Below, piece after piece: positions 11,157 through 22,800 of a DNA stretch of 64,000 bases (position 1 is its first letter; each line of letters starts with the position of its first letter). The notes beneath the pieces are model-generated. The model was not told the origin of the DNA. It ran no database searches and saw only the letters and a program-made list of their open reading frames with translations. Position numbers and translations under genes: made by a program. This DNA comes from Panopea generosa (lineage: Eukaryota > Mollusca > Bivalvia > Adapedonta > Hiatellidae), in contig CM055906.1 in the NCBI GenBank assembly GCA_029582155.1, forward strand, positions 11,217,101-11,281,100. The letters are read 5' to 3'.

Positions 11157-11262
11157 TCAGTAGGTAGGTAAGTAGATAGGTAGGTAGGGGTAGGTAAGCA
11201 GGTGGATGGTTGGGTGGATAGGCAGGCAGGCAGGCAGGCAGGCAAGTAGGCAGACAAGTATG
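11157..11262. repeat. GGTA/GGCA microsatellite
   Basis: Tetranucleotide repeat starting as GGTA and passing into GGCA. The minus-strand ORF over it (PACLPAC-like) is an artefact. Confidence 0.85.
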
Positions 11263-12348
11263 GTATATTTGCTCAACATCAACGCTATAGTGTAAATTGT
11301 TACCACTGATAAATTATCTTGGATTATATTGTATATACCGGTAAGTTGATTGTTTAAGACAAAAGTAAATATGTCACTATGGTGAGAAACTAAAGTTCTA
11401 TAGAAATTAAGAAAATGTGTACATGAAACATTGGTGACACATTTCCACATTGTCAACCCAATAGTTTTTAAAAAATAAAGTGTCATATAATACCAATATC
11501 ATAGGAAATTTTTGTCTAAAAATTTATATTCTAAAATTCTTTTACATTGAAAGTTTTTTAAATGTTACTTAACAATTTAGGGTTTGAATGAAAAACACCT
11601 TGAATGTATAAAAACAACAACTTAATGCAGATAGGTCAAGATAAATTTCAGATATAAAGATCCCTTCTAATTTATTTTTTTAATCAAATTTTGTGAATGA
11701 GCTCTGTGATCTATGTCCATGATGTTTTCCTGATAAACATTTGTGAAAAACCAGTCAGTAGTTTAATCCAAGTCTCAAATGAACATAAACTTTTCTGTAA
11801 ATTTTCTATATTTGGGGATGAGGGTGCAAGTGGGTGATTTATGTGCACCACAAACTAATTTTTAAATCCCAAAACTTTCAAAGGGTTACACATCCTCCTC
11901 TCACAAAAAAACAAAACAATTTTTAATAGAAAACTACTACATTCAGGAATGAATACATATTAAAAGAAAATAACAGTATTTTAACACAAAAAGTTTAGAA
12001 AACCACATTTCACATCCATAATGCTAAGTTAAATGAATTGTACAGTTATGATTACTTTATAGAGAATAATAACCAATTACAACTGGTCAAGTCATTCATA
12101 CATTAATTTACTTGCAAAATCATCCAAAAATGCTTCAAATAATCATCAAGTAAAATAACAAATAATAGCTGAATAAACACATCTGTATACTCTGAATCTT
12201 TAATAATGACAATAAACTGCATGTATGTACAGTCGTTCTGTTACAATCTAAAGTACAATGTTAATTCATATAAACTATAGTGTACCTCGACTTATAAAGT
12301 AAATATCAGTATTATCTGAAACACTATAGTACAACAAGCAACACCTAG

Positions 12349-12467
12349 CCCAGGTTTCACAAAATTACTTGAGTACATACTAAGCTCAATATTGTGTTTA
12401 ATTTCATACTCAAATTGAGCACACTATTTGAGTTTATGTAAAAATATGAATTTTTGTGAAACCTGGG
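12349..12467. mobile_element. 119-bp MITE-like element with 16-bp perfect ends
   Basis: CCCAGGTTTCACAAAA at 12349-12364 is repeated in reverse complement at 12452-12467. The interior has further TTGAG/CTCAA inverted motifs. No coding capacity. Confidence 0.8.
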
Positions 12468-12704
12468 TCAGATTTTAAAATCTACATCTAATACATAAGG
12501 AATGAGTTTAGAATAATTTCAGGTACTAAAGCCACAAGACTGTATCATACTTAATAAATGTACTATACAGGACTTCCTTGTGGCTTTTACACCGTTCTCT
12601 AGTAGTATTTTATTATATATCACAATATTTATAATAAACAGTAAAGATACAAAAATGAATGTAAAAATTAAACACTTTGAAGAAACATTCAATCAGAAAA
12701 AACT

Positions 12705-12943
12705 GGGGCCAGTTTTATTAACATTTGTAAGTTTATGAACTTTGTAGTGTTAAATTTGAAGATGCGATAAAAGTTATGAAATTCATTGAGTAATTCACCA
12801 TCGTAATAATAAGCACTTTCAAAAGTCTTTATAATAAATTCCTCTCATAAATTCATAATAACTTTGCGTTATTAAAATATCTGTATGTCACAATTTTTCT
12901 CACGAAAATCTTACGACTTACAAAGGTCAGTGAAACTGGCCCC
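12705..12943. mobile_element. 239-bp MITE-like element, GGGGCCAGTTT ends
   Basis: GGGGCCAGTTTTATTAACAT at the left matches the reverse complement of the right end (GGGGCCAGTTTCACTGACC), followed on both sides by TTTGTAAGT. Non-coding. Confidence 0.8.
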
Positions 12944-13653
12944 TGGTTCCCAGCTGTATATAACAATAAAATTCTACACTAAAAATCAATGGCAGATTCA
13001 TGATTTATGTTAGGGTGGACATATCTGTAGGATTTCATCAAATTTTCAAAATGTGTATGGGGTGTGGGGGGAGCAAGTGTAAATGATTTTAGGGAGAGCA
13101 AATAAATTTTAAGGTGGCATTGTATATATATTTTGCAGTTTCAGGAAGTGTGCATGCAGGTTCTAGTACTGGATTTTCAGTAAATTTTACTATACTTCAA
13201 AACTTTTTAGGGGCTGGGATGGCAGGAGGATGGTAACAATACACGTAGTGTAGAAGGGATATAATCTGAATTGCCATCCGATAGGTATTAAACAATAGCA
13301 TACTTTAATGTTTTCACTTTGTAAACACAATTTTAATCACTCAGCAAATCAGAATATCAGGCACATTCATACAAAAAGCCAGCAGTGTTTTCAATATTTT
13401 ACACCCCGTGACCAAAATTTGGTCATCTGTTACAAAAAGTAACATAAATATGTTTTAATTTCATTACTTGGAAAGTTTAAATCAGTTGGATTTAAACAAT
13501 TACGTATTTACTCATATTTTAAAACTAGTGTGACACCATTTCAGATTTATTTAAGATATAATTTTGTTTAAGACTTAGTCAAATTTAACTGTTAAATAAT
13601 TACTGTAGTAAAATAAATTGCTGTAATTACTGTACGCTCCTTTCAGTCATATT

Positions 13654-13877
13654 TGTCAGAATCATTGAAACTTATCATTCATTTATGCTATAATGTTGTA
13701 ATTATTTTGTCAGAATCACTGAAATTGATCGCTCATTTTTGCCATAATTGTCAAAATCACTGTAACTAATCATTCATTTCTGCTATTATTGTCAGAATCA
13801 CTGAAACTAATCATTCATTTCTGCTGTAATGTTGTAATTATCTTGTCATAAACATTGAAACTGACCACTCATTTCAT
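13654..13877. repeat. Irregular tandem repeat, about 50-60 bp
   Basis: Four diverged units of GTCAGAATCACTGAAACT, then ATCATTCATTTCTGC; length varies because TAATGTTGTAATT is present in some units only. Confidence 0.75.
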
Positions 13878-13879
13878 AA

Positions 13880-14140
13880 TGATTTAGCCTAGCTTGATTA
13901 GGTCAGTCAGTAGCACTTCTGACTGTCAATCCACAAGCTGCTAGTTCGAATCCCTATATGGCCACAGTCTTTGTAATGAATAATATACAACATTGCATCT
14001 CATTGTCATTCGACACTCACCACTAATTCAAGTGAGAAAGTTATTAGTTATTTGCGGAGATAGGTGTGCTAGAGTACTGGTTAACCTTCCAGGTAAGAGT
14101 AGTAGATTAACTGATTGGCTGTAAACCTTTGATGGCATAA
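13880..14140 (+). repeat. tRNA-derived SINE, family A, copy 2
   Basis: Plus-strand copy of the 7620-7912 family: TAGCTTGATTAGGTCAGTC head, CTAGTTCGAATCCC B box, AAGTGAGAAAGTTATTAGTT body and a GATGGCATAAAATGAGGC end. Confidence 0.75.
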
Positions 14141-14794
14141 AATGAGGCTAATATTCAGACAAACAAAACAAACATAATGATTTATATACTGGTGCTATGT
14201 GAGCAGACATTTACGAAGAAACAATCATTCAACAACAGCTCACTTACAAGCCTGTTGTTAAGGAAGGTTTAGTAAAACATGTATGATGGCATATTATTTG
14301 AAATGTTTTCAAATAACAAGTCTGGAATAATATGAATTACCAATACATAGGCACTGATCCTACTTGTTTTATCAAACATAGAACATTAACTAACTTCTTG
14401 ACTAGGTTTATACAAGGACTTGTAGAAATAAATCAAACTCATTCCCAGTTTGTGAAAGCTTGCGTATTAATGCTAACTCTCACGAAATCTCATTTTCAAT
14501 TATCTTACCTTACTTTAATTTCAGGAATACAAATAATTTTATTTATCTAATCACTCATGTGCTAATTTATCATCATTTAGTCGGGAGATCTAAGTTTCCT
14601 ATCTTCTCTATATAAGTCCTTGGTTTATATAATAATTAATTAAAAAGTTCTATCACAGATTTCTGTATGTATTACTCTGAAGTCTTCCTGTTAACAACTC
14701 ATGAATTACGTTATTCTCAAATGTTTGAGATACACCAATTCCATTTCAAAATCTATTTTAACCATGATTATCTAATTTTTGTAAAATAAGATCT

Positions 14795-15036
14795 CCAGAA
14801 CCTCAGTTCTGCTGTTGAACTCTAGACCTTCACATTCTCTACAGAACCTCAGTTCCACTGTTGAACTCTAGACGCTAAAATTCTCTACAGACTCTCAGTT
14901 CCACTGTTGAACTCTAGACCCTCACATTCTCTACAGACTCTCAGTTCCACTGTTGAACTCTAGACCCTCACATTCTCTACAGACCCTCAGTTCCACTGTT
15001 GAACTTTAGACCATCACATTCTCTACAGACCCTCAT
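14795..15036. repeat. 46-bp tandem repeat, about 5 copies
   Basis: CAGTTCCACTGTTGAACTC, then TAGACCCTCACATTCTCTAC; GTTGAAC recurs at 14814, 14860, 14906, 14952 and 14998, an exact 46-base period. Confidence 0.92.
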
Positions 15037-16025
15037 TTTGTAAAATTACATTAAAACAGCAACCTCAGAAGAAGATGAGAAAATGAAATTATAAGATGGT
15101 TACCATGTGCAAATATCCGTATGTGACAGTGTAACAATAGGAAATATCACTGCTTCATCAATATTTAACAGAACATGTATAATAACTGGGTGATTCCTTT
15201 ATTGATATTAAAATGTTGATTATGTCGTAATGGTATGAATTATTACACCGGTACAAAATAATGCAAACATTTGCACACAAAACTGTGGCAAAGCAACCAT
15301 ACAAAATCATTGGGATTTTTTTTTCATCAACTTATTAAAAGCTATAATATGGATTCAACTCATCAATAAAAAAATGTTTTGATTGTGATATAAAATTAAA
15401 AAAGTAATACAGAGTCTCTAGGTTATTGTATGTCTGTGAGTATGATGCATATAAAAAACTTTTAGCAACCAAATAATAACGCAGCTGAAAATTAAACAAT
15501 TTATCCACGGACCATTATAGCTTTTATTTTAAACCTGCTCTCACGAACACTTCTTATGACTAGACATCCTTAACAACACGCAAGTTGAATCCATGAACTC
15601 ATCTATTTCTACAGCAATTGTTCTGAGTTACAGACTTAATTTCAGTTCTAAGGGAGAATGTTTTCTCGCATCTGTGAAAGAATCTAATTTATACTAAAAT
15701 TGTGATAAATATATATCCTCACATGTGAGACCATTTAAATTTCAATCTGAAGTTGTACAACATTTGATGCTTGTTAACCCTACAATGTTTAACATGTGTT
15801 AATTATACAATATCTAAAACTTGTTAATAAATTATATACACATGATAGTGTCTATATATTAAATATACTTATAATTAAATGACACCATACATGTGTAAAA
15901 TATCAGACAAATAACTAATTTCTGACTTGTTCATTAACATTCACAGATTTTTGTAAATACAATATATTCCATATGAATGATTTAACTATGGCATTCATAT
16001 TTTCTGTTTCTGATTTTAGCCTTAT

Positions 16026-16028
16026 ATA

Positions 16029-16062
<34 letters not shown>
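16026..16062. repeat. (TA)n microsatellite
   Basis: Alternating TA run. Confidence 0.9.
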
Positions 16063-16065
<3 letters not shown>

Positions 16066-16313
16066 ATCTTCATATAACTATATATCTAATATAAATAATA
16101 TACCAAACATTGTAATAATTAACAATCAATTAAATTTTTTACTGTTTCTTGCTGTTTGTAATCATTAAAAAATATCATTCATTCAATCTCCACTTGTAAC
16201 ACTATTTTAGCTCTGTAACTTAATAATACATGCAGATATTTGAACATTTATATATCATAAAATATGAATACAATATTTATCACTCATTCATAACCAGTTA
16301 CTTTACAACACCC

Positions 16314-16319
16314 TTTATT
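16314..16319 (-). promoter_or_regulatory. Possible poly(A) signal of rabconnectin-3
   Basis: TTTATT on the plus strand is AATAAA on the transcript, 358 bases past the stop codon at 16678-16680. It is one of several in this AT-rich region, so the assignment is weak. Confidence 0.3.
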
Positions 16320-16558
16320 TTGTAACATTTAAAACGTTTGAATCCGCCGAAAAAATTTATAAAACATAATATGTCTTGTTATTTGTTGAAGACAACTGAC
16401 TAACAAACATTTAACTTTCTGGGTTGGTGATGTGACAATCTTCCCTTGGTGAAAATGATTGCCCATGTCCCAAGATGGGAGTAACCCATTTTTTTGTTTT
16501 CTGACGTTTTCTATCCTGCATTTACAGTTTCAGTATTTTTTTAATTATTGATTTCTAC

Positions 16559-16632
16559 ACCTGTATAACACATGTATACCAACTGTATAACATCTGTATA
16601 ACACCTGTATAACACCAGTATAACATCTTTAC
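16559..16632. repeat. Short tandem repeat in rabconnectin 3' UTR
   Basis: Imperfect 10-12-bp units of CTGTATAACA just downstream of the stop codon in transcript terms. Confidence 0.75.
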
Positions 16633-16677
16633 TACTCCTGTAGAACAATGTAGAACATCTCTGTAATTCTACAACAT

Positions 16678-16893
16678 TTAGTTATTGTTCCAATATCTGA
16701 CTATAGACTCGCGTTCTGGTAGAGCCCGGAATTTCATGGAGCCATCAACCCCACAGGAGAAGAGGTGATGTTTTGGACCGATGGCAACCTGTGTGACTCC
16801 CGTTGCTGAACCAACACTACGGAAAAAAGTGTTACTTCGTGTGTGTTCACCAGGAAACCCGACTACCAACTGATGTACACCGAGACTCCACAC
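16678..16893 (-). CDS. DMXL: DMXL exon 19 (last): final WD40 blade and stop
   Basis: Acceptor TTTTGCACTTGCAG, phase 0. It reads VWSLGVHQLVVGFPGEHTRS, later HHLFSCGVDGSMKFRALPER, and ends RYWNNN before TAA. The FPGEH-x-R and LFSCG-x-DGSMK-x-R-x-LP segments match the C-terminus of DMXL proteins (SEHSK..., LFSCGADGTLK in vertebrates, as I recall them). Confidence 0.93.
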   Translation of the reverse strand: MWSLGVHQLVVGFPGEHTRSNTFFRSVGSATGVTQVAIGPKHHLFSCGVDGSMKFRALPERESIVRYWNNN

Positions 16894-19800
16894 CTGCAAG
16901 TGCAAAACAAAAACTGTGATATTCAATCTTCTTCAATTATTTACTTACAGTTCTGACATAAGTTACACTTGTAAAGATTCACTAACATATACAAGTATGG
17001 CAAATAGAAACTGACTTATTAACTTAAGACAGAACAATGACTGGTTTAATGTATGTACATATTGGTGGTATTAATTCATAGCATAGCAGAAGCCCCAGTG
17101 ATTTATACATTTAAAATTTGCTTCTTGTTGCCAGATGCCATCCTGAATCAGGTCAAAAGTAGAATAAAAATTAATAAACTGTAGTTTTAAGTCTACTTTA
17201 CTACATATATATATATGCATGTATAGACATCACAAAAAGCCATCCTAACCCAGACAGAGAGGACAGAAAAACTGACAAGTGTCTGTCTACGAGACTGACC
17301 ATAATTTAAGTAAAAAAGTGTGCCATTACTCTGTAAAATTTTACCTCAGTTATTAATCGGAAAATATATTTTTACCAGACAGGGGCATAAAAAGAACTTT
17401 TAATAATACTTACAATTTACCAGCTTAATTATTTTATGCGCTAAAATCAAAACTTTTCATAAAAGTACTGTTAGATCAACATTCATTGTGGATGTACCAG
17501 TCAATGCTGATATTGGGTGTTTCTCCTTACCTTCACATCTCCGTCAGCAGATCCCGTAACAAAGTATTCCTCCTCTGGGTCGATAGCCAGACAGCGTATC
17601 AGCGACTCGTGAGCTTGGAATGTGTGTCTCATCTGTCGTTGACGGATGTCAAATATACCTGTACAACTGTCAAGGATTTGTCATGCAAATGAAATTTATT
17701 AAAAAAAAAATGTTCGAGTCCTCAATGGCACCAATATATCAAAATCTCTAACCTAACACTCACTGACAGGGTTATGAGTTCAAGCTCAGCTGGAGCTTAA
17801 AAAAACCTTATGAGAGAAGTTTGCCAGTTACTTGTGGTAAGACAGCGATTCTATTCAGATTTTTTCTTAGGTCTTCCTCCACCAATAAAACTGTATGCTA
17901 TAGGTAAATATCTGTAATCTGTTGAAAATAGCTTTTAACTCATTTACCAATACTGGCACCTAAGGCATCACCTATAGTGCCTTGTCACAAAACATGTATC
18001 AATAGTCAATGTTCTAGCTAATAACAAGCGATTCTTTACTAAATGACTTTGTCACACAAATTTGACACTTAAATAAATGGCATGACAAGCAACACTTTTA
18101 TCTTCTTTTATTTCATACGATTGTACTTGATAACTTTATTTACAGCTCAGAGCTTTTAATTAAACTTATACAAACACTTTGCCAATTCAAACTCCAAGTA
18201 TTCCTCGGTAGAACCAGTACAACTAAGTATATGTGGACACAGACTGTAATACATTCCATGTAATACTGTAGCTTCCATCAATTACAGACAGGGAGGAGGC
18301 ACCATACATGAACTATATGGGTTTACGACATACTAACACATGATGGTTATATGATACAAACAGGAAGATTCCAGGCTCACTCTCCATGAACAAAGTAACA
18401 TACAGATTGACAAAAAAACTCCACAAACTAATATGCACAAGTTTGTGAACCTTGATCCCAAATATTGGTAAAATGTAACTGTGCCAAGTTTTGAACAACC
18501 TGTATGGTATAACTGATCATGGATACATATTTCTCCCTTGCGTCCTCCGCTGATCAGCAACTGATGATGTGGGGCGTAATACCAGGGCCGGACTGCCGTG
18601 TTCATGACATGTGAATGCTGCAATGTAATTAACATTGTGTAATACGCTAGACAATCATGTGATGTAACAAACTAGACAATTAAATGTCACATACTAGACA
18701 ATTATGTCAGAAACTAGACAATTATATGTCACATACTAGATAATAATATGTCACATACTAGACAATAATATGTCACATACTAGACAATCATGTCACAAAC
18801 TAGGCAATTATATGTCACATACTAGACAATTATGTCACAAACTAGACAATTATATGTCACATACTAGATAATAATATATCACATACTAGATAATTATATG
18901 TTATATACTAGACAATTATATGTCGCTTACTAAACAATTATATGTAACATACTAGACAATTATATGTCACATACTAGACAACTATATGTCACATACTAGA
19001 CAATTATGTCACAAACTAGACAATTATGTCACATACTAGATAATAATATATCACATACTAGATAATTATAGTGTTACATACTAGACAATTATATGTCGCT
19101 TACTTAACAATTATATGTAACATACTAGACAATTATATGTAACATACTAGACAATTATATATCACATACTAGACAATTAAATGTAACATACTAGACAATT
19201 ATATGTATCATACTAGACAATTATATATCACATACTAGACAATTATATATTACATACTAGACAATTATATGTAACATTCTAGACAATTATATATAACATA
19301 CTAGACAATTATATGTCACATACTAGACAATTATATGTCAATTACTAGACTAACTATATGTAACATACTAGACAATTATATGTCACATACTAGACAATTA
19401 TATATCGCATACTAGACAATTATATGTATCATACTAGACAATTATATATGACATACTAGACAATTATACATCGCATACTAGACAATTATATGTATCATAC
19501 TAGACAATTATATATCGCATACTAGACAATTACACTGCGGTCCCGTTATAACGCGGTCCGATATAACGCGAATTCCGTTATAACGCGGTTTTTGCTTGGC
19601 TCCCATTTTTTTGGCAGGGGGAAAAAGTCGTATTATAAAACTTGAAAATCTGCGCTAATGATCAAATGACAACCAAACAATAGATCATCGCCATGTTTTG
19701 ATTTGACAATCGCTCATCTTCTACTCACCAATAAGCCTTGATTATAACAAACTATTATAACCATTACCTCATGGTGGTTTAAAGGATAGTTTAAGGGATT

Positions 19801-22800
19801 GATTCATGCCAGCATTGACAATTAAGTTTGTAATAATCCCGAGTGCTTCAATAAATGCTGACACACGCCAAACACGGAAGCCATATGCAAAACTTTGTTA
19901 TTATCGAGTGATCACGTGATCAAGCAACGAAGCGGTTGACAGGTATAAATATATCGCGGGTATCTTATCGGATCATAAACACAAACTTATTTTTATAATT
20001 TTATTGTAGTGAATACTTCAGATTTATATTTTTAATATTTTTATACTAACAGCGCTGAGTTCAAATTGAAGCGCGATTTTTTATATAGACACCGTTTTTT
20101 CTCCTTCTGGGTTAAACGGAAATGGCTGCCACTTTTAGTATAATCAAAACACGAAAATGTTTTTCTTCTTTCCTTTATTTGTATTAATATTATACTTATC
20201 TAAGTGTATCTGTTGTAACCAAATACGCGTTGTATCGTATTACAATGCAAACAATACCATTCACTAAGTGTCGGACAGCACGATAGGTGTGCAATAACCG
20301 ACATCGATTTTTTTCCAGGTAATTATCGCTATAACGAGGTCCGCTTATAACGCAGGTTTCGTTTTGTGGACCCCAAGAACCTGTGTTATAACGGGACCCG
20401 AGTGTATATGGCGTTATATAAAAGAAGATTATATGATGTAACATACTAGACAATTTTTTCCCATCTTACCTACAGTATTAAAGAAAACTATTTCACTTGT
20501 CGCTAACTAATAGCCAGGTCCAGTATTCACAAACCATCTCAACTTGAGATGGAGATATAATAAATATAACAACATTACCATGAACACAAGCACTTCTAGG
20601 AGGTAGCAATGTATCCCAGAGACAGACATTGCGGCTCTCTGAAGAGTGACCCGCTGTTGCAATCAGACTGGATGATCCCACAAACACAAAGTCACTTGTT
20701 GTCTTATTATGGCAGGATAGACTCTGAAATGGAAAGATTTAAGTTTTATCAATTACTGGGTTATTGTTTTGAATATGAAGTATGTAACTGTTGATAACTA
20801 TAGCCTGTTGATTGCTGTTATGCTATATCAATCTCTGTATGATTGTATCATCATTTTATGATATTCATTTCTTAAATACCGTATATTCCCTAATTAACGC
20901 CCCCCGGGGCGTTACATTTTACAAGGTGGGGGCATTTATAAAAGATAAAAAAAAGCAAATTTAACAACAGTTAAAAATACAATAAAACCATGGAAAAAAA
21001 ACTTAAATCCGGTTTAAATCCCCGAAAAAGTGGATTCAGAATTATTATAGAGTGAATGAAATAATCGACATAGGATGAAAAAAAGCATGAAAATCTATGA
21101 AATTACTAGCCTGCGTACTGGAATATCCGAATTTATGGTCATTGTACTCTTCACTTTAAATCACGTTTTGGGATGTTTTAATTGGCAGATGGCATTTTTA
21201 TTAGTATTAAACAGCAAATATGGGGAAGTATTTGTTTAACCAAAAGTGGTTAAGTGGTCACCCAAAATATAAACAATGGGTTAAAGAGTCCAAAGGTAAT
21301 AAACACTTCGTTAATTGTTGACTGTGTAACAAAATAATCGATCAGGGAAAGATGGGCGAATACGCACTCAAATCGCATATAAGTTTTGTTTTTTAATTTT
21401 CCAGAAAAATAGGTGGGGGCGTTTATTAAAGTGGGGGCGTTTATAAGGGTTAGGGTTAGGTTAGTATTTTTACATTTTTTGCTGAGGTTGCAGGTTCGAG
21501 TCCCGTTAGGTAAAAAAGAAAGAGTGAAAGTGTTACCAGTTTCTTGCATAAGGACGATGGCTCTACTCAAGATTCATTCAGAGGTTTTCCTCCACCATTA
21601 TATCTGGATAAACCATACATAACCCATCATGACTTTGTGTTCAAAATGGTTTTAAACGTTTAAAGGGAATTTATCAAGATTTTTGAAATTGGCTAAAAAC
21701 ATTTTTTCTTTTCAATATATCATGCCTATATATACTCACTGATCCCGTATTGCCAAAAGGATAGCTATTTAAACATGCCAAAATATTAAAATGAAAAGGG
21801 ATTTCCTAACTTCGGCGATGCACGTAGGTTAGATTAAAATAGATTTCCTGCTTAAAAGTGCAACATATTTTGTGATGCAATAAGCGAGTCGTGCGATTTC
21901 ATTTTGATTTCAATTAGATCTGTTTTGCAGATGTACATATAGTAAAAAATGCCAACTTTGAAAGAGTTTGACTGATGTCAAGCAGTATTTAAGTGCTGTC
22001 TATTTTCAGAACTGGAATTTCTTTTTTAAGTTTACTACTCCCGACTTAAATATCGTTTTAGTGGATTTGCCATACAAAACCATTTGTTTTTGTTTTATTA
22101 ATGGTAATAAGATATTTAATTTCTATTCATTTTAATAATTATTTTATTTTTTTAGACATTTATATATTATTTTTTTAATATATTTATTTCCTATAATGAA
22201 TTAATTTGCCTTTTGAGGTCACCATTGTAATAACTTAAAAATATAACAACAGACCACAGACTCACCATTATAGGTTTGTTAAAGTTGCTGCCGTGCCCCA
22301 CCTGCCACAGACATATCTGACCTTCTGTATCACTCACACAGCACTGTAATAGACAACACAGTAGAGGACCTCAACACAGAATAAGTTGGAATATATTATC
22401 TTCTTAACTATCATTATACCCATTCTATACATATACTTAACACCTTTCAAAAATGCAATTTTTTAAATAATAAATATATTTTTATCCCAGATCTGCAATC
22501 ATTTTCATTGGTTCATTGTTGACCTAAGTTTATTTTTTAAATTTGGGATTTAAAGTGATGAAATTGTGGAAATGAAAAAAAAAAACAGGTAAAAAAGTTT
22601 TGTCTGGTTTATCATTCATGTCATATCAAGAATCCACACCATGCCAATACTTGCATCTTCAAAGGTATAACACACATTAATAGTGTTACACACCTTAACT
22701 GGTGTACAGTAGTAGGTGGGCTCCTGAGTATCAATTCTGACAGTATTGTTAAACAAAAGGTTTTACGTGGAAATGTTAAATGGAACATACATGTATGCTG

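Larger units (their letters stand above)
9361..16677. other. Gene-free stretch downstream of rabconnectin
   Basis: No exon-like frame on either strand. It holds the 3' UTR of the minus-strand rabconnectin gene (nearest 16.7 kb), two small inverted-repeat elements, one SINE, and short tandem repeats listed separately. The rest is AT-rich unique-looking sequence. Confidence 0.5.

Noticed and set aside
18500-18526. Later donor for exon 17 (ACAG|GTTGTT)
   Set aside because: It would add LYHT-type residues and spoil the conserved GEICIFDIRQRQ junction; the T|GTATCC donor fits sequence and phase.
18640-19532. CRISPR-like array
   Set aside because: Units are contiguous with no unique spacers, and the setting is a eukaryotic intron.
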